A stretch of 64,000 nt of DNA from positions 3,844,001-3,908,000 of the forward strand of contig NZ_OZ243890.1 in NCBI RefSeq assembly GCF_965213555.1, written 5' to 3'. The translations under genes were made by a program, and so were the position numbers. Of this stretch, positions 51,714 through 59,903 are shown in pieces. How positions within the stretch are numbered: the stretch's first letter is position 1; the number at the start of each line of letters is the position of its first letter. The notes below the pieces were generated by a model. It worked only from the letters and a program-made list of their open reading frames with translations. It had not been told where the DNA came from and did not search any database. This DNA is from Acuticoccus sp965213555. Its GTDB lineage: Bacteria; Pseudomonadota; Alphaproteobacteria; Rhizobiales; Amorphaceae.

Positions 51714-53612
51714 TCAGGCGCGATTGGCGAGGGCCTCGACGCCGAGCGCCGACATGGCTGCCCGTACGATCCCGGCCGCGTCGAGCCCCGCGGCGGCAAC
51801 CATCGTCTCCGGCTTGTCCTGGTCGACGAACGCATCCGGCATCGTCAGCGGGCGCACCTTGCAGCCCGCGTCGAGGACGCCCTCGCGCGCAAGGAGGGTG
51901 AGGACGTGGGCACCGAAGCCGCCGTCCGAGCCCTCCTCGACCGTGACGAGCACCTCGTGCTCACGCGCCAAGGCGAGGACGAGGTCGCGGTCGATGGGCT
52001 TGGCGAAGCGGGCGTCCGCCACCGTCGTCGAGAGCCCGCGGGCGGACAGCTCCTCGGCAGCGAGGAGGGCTGCCGAAAGCCGTCCGCCGAGGGACAGCAC
52101 GGCGATGGTGTTCCCTTCCCGCAGGATGCGACCGCGGCCGATGTCGAGTGGCACACCGCGCTCCGGTAGGTCGACGCCGATGCCCTCGCCGCGCGGGTAG
52201 CGGAAGGCGATGGGTCCGTCGTCGTGGGCCGCGGCGGTCGCGACCATGTGGACGAGGTCCGCCTCGTCGCCGGCCGCCATCACCACGAAACCGGGTAGGC
52301 ACGACAGGTACGCGATGTCGAAGGAGCCGGCGTGGGTGGAGCCGTCGGCGCCTACGAAGCCGGCGCGGTCGAGGGCGAAGCGCACCGGCAGCCCCTGGAT
52401 AGCGACGTCGTGCACCACCTGGTCGTAGGCGCGCTGCAGGAACGTCGAGTAGATCGCGCAGAACGGCTTGAGGCCGCCCGCCGCGAGGCCGGCCGCGAAG
52501 GTGACGGCGTGCTGCTCGGCAATGCCGACGTCGAACGTGCGCTCGGGGAACACCTTTTCGAAGACGTCGATGCCCGTGCCCGACGGCATCGCCGCGGTGA
52601 TCCCGATGACGCGGTCGTCCCGCTCAGCCTCGGCGACCAGCGCGCGGCCGAACACCTTCGTGTAGGCCGGCGCGTTGGACTTGCCCTTGCTCAGCTCGCC
52701 GGTGACGAAGTCGAACTTGCCGACGCCGTGATACTTGTCGGCCGAGTTGACCGCCGGCTCGTAGCCGTGGCCCTTTTCCGTAACGACGTGGACGAGGACC
52801 GGCTTGTTGTCCGCATCGCGGACGTTCTTGAGGACCGGCAGCAGGTGGTCGAGGTTGTGACCGTCGATGGGGCCGACGTAGTAGAAGCCGAGCTCCTCGA
52901 ACAGCGTGCCGCCCATGGCGATGCCTTTGGCGAACTCCTCCGCCCGGGCCGCACCGCGCTCCACGAAGCGTGGCAGCCGCCGCACCAGGCCCTTCAGCGC
53001 CTCGCGCATGGTGACGTACGGCTCGCCCGAGGCCAGGCGCGCAAGGTACGCCGACATGGCACCGACGGGCGGCGCGATGGACATGTCGTTGTCGTTGAGG
53101 ACGACGATGAGGCGGGCGTCGCGCGCGCCTGCGTTGTTCATCGCCTCGTAGGCCATGCCGGCGGACATCGCGCCGTCGCCGATCACCGCGATCACCTCGT
53201 TGTCGCCGCCGAGCAGGTCGCGAGCCGTGGCGAACCCGAGCCCGGCGGAGATCGAGGTGGAGGAGTGCGCCGCTCCGAACGGGTCGTAGGGGCTCTCGGA
53301 GCGCTTGGTGAAGCCGGACAGCCCGCCGCCCTGGCGCAGCGTCCCCATGCGATGGCGCCGACCGGTGAGCATCTTGTGCGGGTAGCACTGGTGGCCGACG
53401 TCCCAGATCAACGTGTCGCGCGGGGTGTCGAAGACGTAGTGCAGCGCCACGGTGAGCTCGACGACGCCGAGCGCAGAGCCGAGGTGGCCGCCGGTCGTCG
53501 ACACGACCTCGATGAGCTCCTCGCGCAGCTCGTCGGCGAAGCGGGTGAGGTCGCGCTCGGGCAGCGCGCGCAGGTCCTTCGGAAACGTCACCCGATCGAG
53601 AAGCTCGCGCAC
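51714..53612 (-). CDS. dxs: 1-deoxy-D-xylulose-5-phosphate synthase
   Basis: First enzyme of the non-mevalonate isoprenoid route: condenses pyruvate and glyceraldehyde 3-phosphate using TPP. About 632 residues. It has STTGGHLGSALGVVELTVAL, the TPP motif VIGDGAMSAGMAYEAMNNAG, the catalytic YVGPIDGHN and the transketolase C-domain (DRAGFVGADGSTHAG). I start at GTG 53612, with AGAGG six bases upstream; the in-frame extension to 53666 has no family similarity. A candidate promoter lies at 53742-53770, giving a leader of about 120 bases. Confidence 0.95.
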   Translation of the reverse strand: MRELLDRVTFPKDLRALPERDLTRFADELREELIEVVSTTGGHLGSALGVVELTVALHYVFDTPRDTLIWDVGHQCYPHKMLTGRRHRMGTLRQGGGLSGFTKRSESPYDPFGAAHSSTSISAGLGFATARDLLGGDNEVIAVIGDGAMSAGMAYEAMNNAGARDARLIVVLNDNDMSIAPPVGAMSAYLARLASGEPYVTMREALKGLVRRLPRFVERGAARAEEFAKGIAMGGTLFEELGFYYVGPIDGHNLDHLLPVLKNVRDADNKPVLVHVVTEKGHGYEPAVNSADKYHGVGKFDFVTGELSKGKSNAPAYTKVFGRALVAEAERDDRVIGITAAMPSGTGIDVFEKVFPERTFDVGIAEQHAVTFAAGLAAGGLKPFCAIYSTFLQRAYDQVVHDVAIQGLPVRFALDRAGFVGADGSTHAGSFDIAYLSCLPGFVVMAAGDEADLVHMVATAAAHDDGPIAFRYPRGEGIGVDLPERGVPLDIGRGRILREGNTIAVLSLGGRLSAALLAAEELSARGLSTTVADARFAKPIDRDLVLALAREHEVLVTVEEGSDGGFGAHVLTLLAREGVLDAGCKVRPLTMPDAFVDQDKPETMVAAAGLDAAGIVRAAMSALGVEALANRA

Positions 53613-53741
53613 CAGGTGCCTCTTTCGTTCCAACCTCACCCGACAATAGACGGGGCGGGGCGTCATTCAATCGGCCGCGTCGCACCGCCGCGACTGCGGC
53701 GCCCGCGCCGGCAGGAGCCGGCGGGGCATGCAGTCTGCCGC

Positions 53742-53770
53742 AGTTCACGACCTCGATAAAGAGGTGTCAA
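53742..53770 (-). promoter_or_regulatory. candidate sigma70 promoter for dxs
   Basis: On the minus strand an exact TTGACA (53765-53770) is followed after 17 bases by TGAACT (53742-53747), which matches the -10 consensus at three of six positions. It lies in the only large gap upstream of dxs and points the right way. Confidence 0.38.
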
Positions 53771-53805
53771 CGCGATTGGACGCTGCGATCTGTCCAACTG
53801 GCGTT
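53769..53805. terminator. stem-loop after the host-attachment gene
   Basis: AACGC(ga)TTGGAC pairs with GTCCAA(ctg)GCGTT around a 10-base loop, ending 11 bases past the stop of the host-attachment gene. It could end that transcript. No T-run follows directly, and the hairpin touches the -35 box of the dxs promoter candidate. Confidence 0.4.
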
Positions 53806-53815
53806 GAAGCGGGGA

Positions 53816-54259
53816 TCAGGTGTTCGTTAGGATCCGCTCGATCTCGTCCACGGGGTGGTTCGTCAGCTCCTTGGCCACATCGAAGACGATGCGTTGCTCG
53901 ACCTCCTTGTGGAGCGCCTTGCGCAGCTCGCCGAGCACCATGGGCGGGGCTGCGATGATGAGGTTGTCGTACTCGCCTCGGTGCGCCGCCTTGTAGAGGC
54001 GTTCAGCGATCTCCTTGGCGAACCGCTCCTTTTCCAGGCGGTGCCAGTCGGTCTCGGCGACGGCGCTGGAGTGCGCGCCGACGCCGTCCTGCAGCTTGCC
54101 CGGACTGTCGGTGCCTTGCTCGCGCGTCGGCGGGTTGTCCTGCCCCATCTCGCGAACGACCCGCAGGTTGGGGAACGCCTCGTCATCACCGTTCTGCAGG
54201 AACAACGCCTTCTCGCCGTCGCCCACCATCACCCACGCGCGCGCTGGGATCGTCGCCAT
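53816..54259 (-). CDS. host-attachment family protein (baeRF-like)
   Basis: 147 residues. Matches the protein-required-for-attachment-to-host-cells family: N-terminal WVMVGDGEKALFLQNG, middle GVGAHSSAVAETDWHRLEKERFAKE, and C-terminal YDNLIIAAPPMVLGELRKAL with HPVDEIERIL. The fold is related to the release-factor-like baeRF group. The attachment name comes from a plant-associated bacterium; many free-living relatives carry it, so no host lifestyle is implied. It lies 24 bases after the M19 dipeptidase on the same strand and may be cotranscribed with it. Confidence 0.85.
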   Translation of the reverse strand: MATIPARAWVMVGDGEKALFLQNGDDEAFPNLRVVREMGQDNPPTREQGTDSPGKLQDGVGAHSSAVAETDWHRLEKERFAKEIAERLYKAAHRGEYDNLIIAAPPMVLGELRKALHKEVEQRIVFDVAKELTNHPVDEIERILTNT

Positions 54260-54283
54260 CCTCGCCTCCGTGCCGTCCTGCGA

Positions 54284-55357
54284 TCAATGTCGCGCAGCGG
54301 CACCCGTTCCCCGGCGGCCGATGGCTTCGGTCCGCGCCAGGACGTCGAGCCAGTTGCGGTAGGCGATGGCGTCGACGAGGTCGGCGGAGTAGCCCGAAGC
54401 CTGCATGGCGGCGATGAGGCGCGGCAGCCCTGCGGCGTCGCCGATGGCGGAGGGGACGAGCGCGCCGTCGAAGTCGGAGCCAAGGGCGACGCCGCGCGGC
54501 CCGAGCTTCTCCAGCATGTGGTCGAGGTGGCGGCGCATGACGTCGATCGGCGTGTTCGCGTCGCGCCGCCCGTCCTCGCGCAGGAAGAAGGTGGCGAAGT
54601 TGAGCCCTGCCACGCCCTCGCTGTCGCGGATCGCATCCATCTGCGCATCGGTGAGGTTGCGCGATCCGGGGGACAGCACGTGCGCGTTGGAGTGCGTGGC
54701 GACGATGGGGGCGTCCGAGACGCGCGCCACGTCCCAAAACCCCTTCGCGTTGAGGTGGCTCACGTCGACCATGACGCCGAGGGCGTTGCACGACTTGACG
54801 AGCGCTAGGCCGCGCTCGGTGAGCCCGTCGCCGAGGTCGGGCGTGGAGGGGAAGCGGAACGGGACGCCCGTGCCGAAGATCGTGGGCCGGCTCCACACGA
54901 GGCCGAGGGAGCGTACGCCGGCGGCGTACAGCACCTCGAGCTCGTCGAGGTCGGCGCCGATGGCCTCCGCGCCCTCCATGTGGAGCATCATCGCGAAGGC
55001 GCCCGCCTCCGCCGCAGCCTCGACGTCACGGGTCGAACGGCAAAGGCGCACCGCGCCCGCCGACGCGCGCTCGATGCGCATCGCGATCGCGAGCTGCGAC
55101 AACGTGACGGCGAGCGCGCGCTCCTGGGACAGGCCGACGGGTGGGGCCTCGACGCTGCCCTCGCGCGGCGCGCCCTTCGGCCTCGCCTCGTCGAGCACGA
55201 AGGTGGCGAAGATGCCGCCGACCATGCCGCCGCGCCGGGCGCGCACCAGGTCGACGTGGCCCTCGCTGTTCTCGCCGAAGAAGCGCTCGCCGGTGCGGTC
55301 GCGCCGCCACAGGCGCAGGAGGACATCGTTGTGCCCGTCGAAGATGCGTTGCGTCAC
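54284..55357 (-). CDS. M19 membrane-dipeptidase-family peptidase
   Basis: 357 residues of the renal-dipeptidase TIM barrel. Metal ligands are visible in FDGHNDVLLRLW (HxD), in MMLHMEGAEAIG (bridging Glu), in MVDVSHLNAKGFWDV and in ATHSNAHVL; GSDFDGA supplies the active-site Asp. It cleaves dipeptides, often with a D-residue. It follows the TRAP substrate-binding protein by 60 bases in the same direction, so the transporter may bring in a peptide-like or acyl-amino-acid compound, though this is only suggested by position. Confidence 0.9.
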   Translation of the reverse strand: MTQRIFDGHNDVLLRLWRRDRTGERFFGENSEGHVDLVRARRGGMVGGIFATFVLDEARPKGAPREGSVEAPPVGLSQERALAVTLSQLAIAMRIERASAGAVRLCRSTRDVEAAAEAGAFAMMLHMEGAEAIGADLDELEVLYAAGVRSLGLVWSRPTIFGTGVPFRFPSTPDLGDGLTERGLALVKSCNALGVMVDVSHLNAKGFWDVARVSDAPIVATHSNAHVLSPGSRNLTDAQMDAIRDSEGVAGLNFATFFLREDGRRDANTPIDVMRRHLDHMLEKLGPRGVALGSDFDGALVPSAIGDAAGLPRLIAAMQASGYSADLVDAIAYRNWLDVLARTEAIGRRGTGAAARH

Positions 55358-55417
55358 GGCCGGTCCTGTCGTCGCTGCACGGGAAGTGTCGGGCCCGGCC
55401 GCCGTTCCGTCAACGCG

Positions 55418-56383
55418 TCAGCGTGTGGCGCGGATCGCCTCCAGGGCGTCCCGGGCCGCCGCCGGCAAGGTCGCTGCGTAATCGTCCACGAACCCCGCGA
55501 CGGCCGTCTGCCATGGCGTCGGGTCGACCTGTGCGAGGCGAGCCCCCTTCGCGACGGCGCGGGCGAGCGCGGCCTCCTGCTCGGCCTCGGCAAGGCGGTC
55601 GAAGTGCCGCGCTGCCTCCTCGGCCGCCCGAGCGAACAGCGCGCGGTCCTCCTCCGGAAGGCCGTCCCAGAAGGCGGCGTCGAAGTAGACGACGCCGATC
55701 GCCCAGATGTGCGCCGTCTCGGTGAGGACCGGCGCAACCTCGTAGAGCTTCAGCGCCTCATACCCGGACTTCGTGAGGTCCATGGCCTCGACGACGCCGT
55801 TGGAGAGGGCGGTGTAGGCCTCGGTGATGGGCAGCGCCGTCGGCGCAGCCCCCAGGGAACGCCACAACGCGACGTGAAGGTCGCTTTGAAGGACGCGCAT
55901 GGTCAGACCTGACACGTCCCCCGGGTCGGTGAGCGGCGCGTCGGAGATGAGGTGACGCGCGCCGAACACGATGAACGCCGGCGCCGCGAACCCCTCCTCG
56001 CGGTAGGCGCGACGCAGCGCCTCGCCCACCTCGCCACCGGTGACGCGGGCGATGTGCTCACGCCCGGAAAAGGCGAACGGCAGGTCGAGGACCGCGCCCT
56101 CGGGAACCCACGTGGTGAGGTTCGCCACCGTGGACAGAGCGCCGGTGATGGCGCCGAGGCGGACGGCCTCCGCCTCCTCCTTCTCCCCGCCGAGGGCTCC
56201 GCTCGGCACGATGTCGAGGTCGTAGGCGCCAGGGCGCTCGGCCTCGACGATCTCGGCGAAGCGGACCCAAAGCTGGGTCTGCGGCTTGTCCGGGCCGTAC
56301 TGCGAGGTGACGGTGAGCCGCTCCTGCGCCGCAGCGGGGATGGCGAGGAGGAGAAGCGCGAGGACTACGAGGACACGAGGCAT
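55418..56383 (-). CDS. dctP: TRAP transporter substrate-binding protein, DctP family
   Basis: About 321 residues with a signal peptide cleaved near PAAAQ. The family-specific pattern is present: GALGGEKEEAEAVRLGAI, VSGLTMRVLQSDLHVALWRSLGAAPTALP (the arginine that binds carboxylates is in this region), and GVVEAMDLTKSGYEALKLYE. It binds an organic-acid-like solute in the periplasm. ATG 56383 has GGAGG four bases upstream. It lies 20 bases after the permease gene. Confidence 0.92.
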   Translation of the reverse strand: MPRVLVVLALLLLAIPAAAQERLTVTSQYGPDKPQTQLWVRFAEIVEAERPGAYDLDIVPSGALGGEKEEAEAVRLGAITGALSTVANLTTWVPEGAVLDLPFAFSGREHIARVTGGEVGEALRRAYREEGFAAPAFIVFGARHLISDAPLTDPGDVSGLTMRVLQSDLHVALWRSLGAAPTALPITEAYTALSNGVVEAMDLTKSGYEALKLYEVAPVLTETAHIWAIGVVYFDAAFWDGLPEEDRALFARAAEEAARHFDRLAEAEQEAALARAVAKGARLAQVDPTPWQTAVAGFVDDYAATLPAAARDALEAIRATR

Positions 56384-56403
56384 GGTCCCTCCGAGCGCGA
56401 GCG

Positions 56404-58101
56404 TCACAGCAGATGGACGAGGCCCACCGTGAGCGCCGGCAACGCGAGGATTATGGCAAGGCCCAGCGCGAGCGCAACGCAGTAGGGCAGCACCGCACGA
56501 TAGACCCCGCTCGCCCCGGTGAGGTCCTTGACGACGAGGACGAGGATGCCGACCGGCGGGGTCAGACCGCCGATGAGGAGGGCCACGGTGAGCGTCATCG
56601 TGGCGTGGATCGGGTCCGCGCCGGCGGCCACGGCGGCGGGGACCAAAATCGGCAGGGTGAGGAGGATCCCGGCGCCCACGTCGAGCACCGTGCCGAGGAC
56701 GAGGCACCATGCAGCTGCCACGGCGAGCACCGCCGTGGGCGGGCCCGTCGGCAGCAGGGCGGCGACGTCGATCCCGCTCGTCGCCAGAAGGAAGCCCACC
56801 GGCGCTGCGGCGGCGATCAGGAGGGCGACGCGCCCGGTCTGCTGCGCCGCCTCGCGAAGCGCCGTGGCGAGCGCAGCCGGGCCCCGGGCGGCGAGGCCGA
56901 AGGCGGCGGCGAGGCCGCAGGCGAGGAGCCCGGCCTCCACGGACGTCACAAGGCCGAGGCGCAGCCCGCCGAGCACGACGACGCCGATCACGAGCGGCGG
57001 CGCGAGGCCGACGAGCGCCGCGCGACCCGTCGGCGCCGCCTCCGGGACCCTGCCCCGCGCGAGGCGCCGTGCAGCGAGCCACAGCACGAGCGCCAGCACC
57101 GCGCCGGCGCCGATCCCGGCCACCCACAGCGCGCCCACCGACTGGTCGGTCGCCGCCGCTGCGAGGAGCAGCGCGATGGACGGCGGCAGGACGTTCGGCA
57201 GCACTGCGGACGCCGCGGTCAGCGCCGCCGCCTGCGCCGGCGAGGTCCCTGCGGCGACCATCGCCGGCACGAGGAGGCGCGCGCCGAGCGCCGCATCGGC
57301 GACCGAGGAGCCTGACACGCCGCCGAACAGGGCGCTCGCGAGGACGTTCGCCTCGCCGAGCGCGCTGCGCCGACGGCGCGCGAACCAGCGCGCGGCCTCC
57401 ACCATGCGCTCGCCGATGCCGCCGGCCACCATCAACGCCGCGGACAGCACGAACAGCGGCACGGCGAGGAGCACGTAGGGCGACAGGCCGCGCATCAGGC
57501 TCTGGGCGAGGGCCGCGTCCGACAGCCGTCCCGGCGCCGCGGCGACGCCGGCGAGGAGGGCGAGCGCCACCGGCACCCTGAGGACGAGCGCGAGGGCGAA
57601 CACGGCAGCGCCCACGGCGGCCGGCTGGACGGGAAGCGGGGCGAGGGCGAGCGCTGCACCGGCGGCGGTGGCGAGCGCGCTCGCCGGTCCGCGCGCGGCG
57701 GCAAGGAGCGCCGCCGCGGCCAGAACCGCCGCCACGGCGTACCGCGACGCGACCGGCACCCCGAGCACAGGCTCGATGCCGCCGATGGTTCCGGCCGCGA
57801 ACGCCATGCCGCGGCACACGGTCACGACGGCGAAGCCGACGACGACGGCCGCGGCGAGCCCTCGCCGTCCGTCGGGGACCGAGCGCGCCAGCCCCGGCAA
57901 CGCGCAGAAGGCAAGCGCGACCAACAGGGCCTGCGCGGCCGCCCCGGCGCCGACCACGGGCAGGGACAGCGTGCGGGCGACGACGTTGAGCGTCAGCGCG
58001 GCGACGATGGCGGCAAGGCACAGCGCGCCGAGGGCGTCGGCGGCCCCAGCGCTGGTCCGAGCCCCCCCGGCGAGGGAGGCGCGGACGCCGGTCAACGTCA
58101 T
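56404..58101 (-). CDS. TRAP transporter permease, fused small (DctQ-like) and large (DctM) subunits
   Basis: 565 residues. The first ~150 residues hold four hydrophobic helices like DctQ (ALCLAAIVAALTLNVVARTL and following). The rest is the DctM domain with LAVPLFVLSAALMVAGGIGERM, the conserved FGGVSGSSVADAALGARLLVP, SAVLPNVLPPSIALLL and GGLTPPVGILVLVV. DctQM fusions are known. It imports solutes with Na+ or proton gradient together with the DctP-type protein. The start overlaps the rpiA stop (ATGA). Substrate unknown. Confidence 0.9.
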   Translation of the reverse strand: MTLTGVRASLAGGARTSAGAADALGALCLAAIVAALTLNVVARTLSLPVVGAGAAAQALLVALAFCALPGLARSVPDGRRGLAAAVVVGFAVVTVCRGMAFAAGTIGGIEPVLGVPVASRYAVAAVLAAAALLAAARGPASALATAAGAALALAPLPVQPAAVGAAVFALALVLRVPVALALLAGVAAAPGRLSDAALAQSLMRGLSPYVLLAVPLFVLSAALMVAGGIGERMVEAARWFARRRRSALGEANVLASALFGGVSGSSVADAALGARLLVPAMVAAGTSPAQAAALTAASAVLPNVLPPSIALLLAAAATDQSVGALWVAGIGAGAVLALVLWLAARRLARGRVPEAAPTGRAALVGLAPPLVIGVVVLGGLRLGLVTSVEAGLLACGLAAAFGLAARGPAALATALREAAQQTGRVALLIAAAAPVGFLLATSGIDVAALLPTGPPTAVLAVAAAWCLVLGTVLDVGAGILLTLPILVPAAVAAGADPIHATMTLTVALLIGGLTPPVGILVLVVKDLTGASGVYRAVLPYCVALALGLAIILALPALTVGLVHLL

Positions 58102-58790
58102 TGGCGCGGCGCGGTCAGACGCTCGACGTCGCCGCGGGTGCCGACGAGGACGTCGTCCGCCATGGCGAGGAACAGGCCGTGCTCGACGACGCCGGGCACG
58201 GCGCGGAGCGCGGCGTCCACCCGCTGGGCATCGTCGATGGCGCCGAGCGGGCAGTCGAGGATCAGGTTGCCGTTGTCGGTGAGGAGCGGCGCACCGTCGA
58301 CGCGGCGCAGCGTCGGGCGCACGCCGAGCCGCGCTGCGATCGCCTCGCGGGTCGCAGCGACCGCGAAGGGGACGACCTCCACCGGCAGCGGGAAGGCGCC
58401 GAGCCGCGCCACGCGCTTCGAGCCGTCGACGATCACCACGAAGCGCGTGGCCATCGCCGCGACGATCTTCTCGCGCAGCAGGCAGGCACCGCCGCCCTTG
58501 ACGAGGTCGAGGGCGGGGTCGACCTCGTCGGCACCGTCGACCGCGAGGTCGAGCGCGGTGGGCGCGGCCTCGTGCGCCATGTCCGCGATCGCAAGGCCTG
58601 CACGGCGCGCGGCCTCCTCGGTGGCGCGGGAGGTGGCGACGGCGGCCGGCAGCGCGAGCCCGTCCGCCACGCGCCGGCCGAGCGCCTCCACGAACAGGAG
58701 GGCGGTGGAACCCGAGCCGAGGCCAAGCCGCATGCCCGGCTCGACGAGGAGGGCGGCCGCCTCGGCGACCCTTCGCTTGTCCTCGCCCAT
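58098..58790 (-). CDS. rpiA: ribose-5-phosphate isomerase A
   Basis: Interconverts ribose 5-phosphate and ribulose 5-phosphate. About 230 residues, the usual length. It has LGLGSGSTALLFVEAL near the N-terminus, DLAVDGADEVDPALDLVKGGGACLLREK as the catalytic stretch, and GNLILDCPLG near the C-terminus. I start at ATG 58790 (MGEDKRRVAEAAA); upstream in-frame sequence to 58853 is Arg-rich and unconserved. It is the first gene of rpiA-permease-binding protein, an odd pairing of a housekeeping enzyme with a transporter. Confidence 0.93.
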   Translation of the reverse strand: MGEDKRRVAEAAALLVEPGMRLGLGSGSTALLFVEALGRRVADGLALPAAVATSRATEEAARRAGLAIADMAHEAAPTALDLAVDGADEVDPALDLVKGGGACLLREKIVAAMATRFVVIVDGSKRVARLGAFPLPVEVVPFAVAATREAIAARLGVRPTLRRVDGAPLLTDNGNLILDCPLGAIDDAQRVDAALRAVPGVVEHGLFLAMADDVLVGTRGDVERLTAPRQ

Positions 58791-58964
58791 GGATCCCCGC
58801 AAGGTGCGCGCGGTGCGCCCCCGCGCCGCGCCGGTTGATCGGTGCCTCCCCATCGCCTAATCCACCGGCCGCGGCCGCGCCAGCCCGAAGCCTCCCGCCA
58901 GCCCTTGGCACCGCGCCGGCTGCTCGGCGACGGGGCCACCCCCGACCACGGAGCGAGCCACGGC

Positions 58965-59903
58965 ATGAGCGAGACGGACGGCAGGGTCGTCGTGCACATC
59001 GGCTCCACCAAGACCGGGAGCTCGGCGCTGCAGGCGACGCTGTTCGAGCGGCGCGCGTCCCTTGCCGATGTCGGCGCGCACTACAGCGAGCGTGGCGTCG
59101 CCTCCGGGGCCCATCACCTCCTCGCGGCCGCCATCCACACCGGGGCTTGGCGGCTGCACCGCGGCGAGCTGCCCGACGACCGCGCGACGTACTTCCGCGA
59201 GACTGCTGCCGCGGTGCGCTCCGACGCCCGCGCCGAGGGGGCCCACACCATCGTCCTGTCGTCGGAGTACTGGTGGGGCTCCTTCCCGTTCTCCACCTAC
59301 GAGACGCTGCGCGACGCCTTCGCACCGGCCCGCTTCGAGGTGGTGGCCTTCGTGCGGCGGCCGGAGGAGTGGGCGGTGTCCTCCTACCTACAGGCGGTGA
59401 AGTCGGGCGAGGAGCGGGACTTCTCGACCTGGTTCGAGCGCACGCTGCGGCGGCCTGCGAGCGGGCTCAACTACTTCCGCGTGATCAACCGTTGGGTCTA
59501 CCTGCTTGGCGGAGAGGCCCACGTCCTGCGCTACGAGGACGTGAAGGACAACGTGTTCGCCGCGTTCTGCCGCGCCGCGAAGCTCGACGTCGACACCGCG
59601 ATGCCGCCCTCGCGGGTCAACCCGTCACCGACGCGGGCGGGCCTCGAGGCGCTGCTCGCCGTCAACCGGTCCGACCGGCCGGCCCCACAGAAGGCGGCAG
59701 AACGTCAACGCATCATGCGCGATCACCGCGCCGAGGGGCCGCTCGTCACGCTGTTGACCCCGCAGGAGCTGGCTGATCTTCGTCGGATGGTCGAGCCGTC
59801 GGACGGGCTGATCGCGCGGCGCTTCCTCGGTCGGCCGCCACCGCTGTTCGAGGCCGACCCCGCGCCAAACCCTCCCGAGGCGGCGATGCCGAGCGCGACC
59901 TGA
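58965..59903 (+). CDS. sulfotransferase-like P-loop protein
   Basis: 312 residues. The N-terminal VVHIGSTKTGSSALQATLF resembles the 5'-phosphosulfate loop of PAPS-dependent sulfotransferases, and VVAFVRRPEEWAVSSYLQA resembles the 3'-phosphate site (Arg then Ser). Together they support a sulfotransferase or related carbohydrate-modifying role. I start at ATG 58965, preceded by GGAGCG. The 3' end overlaps the convergent glycosyltransferase gene by 158 bases, which points to a surface-polysaccharide context. The acceptor is unknown. Confidence 0.75.
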   Translation: MSETDGRVVVHIGSTKTGSSALQATLFERRASLADVGAHYSERGVASGAHHLLAAAIHTGAWRLHRGELPDDRATYFRETAAAVRSDARAEGAHTIVLSSEYWWGSFPFSTYETLRDAFAPARFEVVAFVRRPEEWAVSSYLQAVKSGEERDFSTWFERTLRRPASGLNYFRVINRWVYLLGGEAHVLRYEDVKDNVFAAFCRAAKLDVDTAMPPSRVNPSPTRAGLEALLAVNRSDRPAPQKAAERQRIMRDHRAEGPLVTLLTPQELADLRRMVEPSDGLIARRFLGRPPPLFEADPAPNPPEAAMPSAT

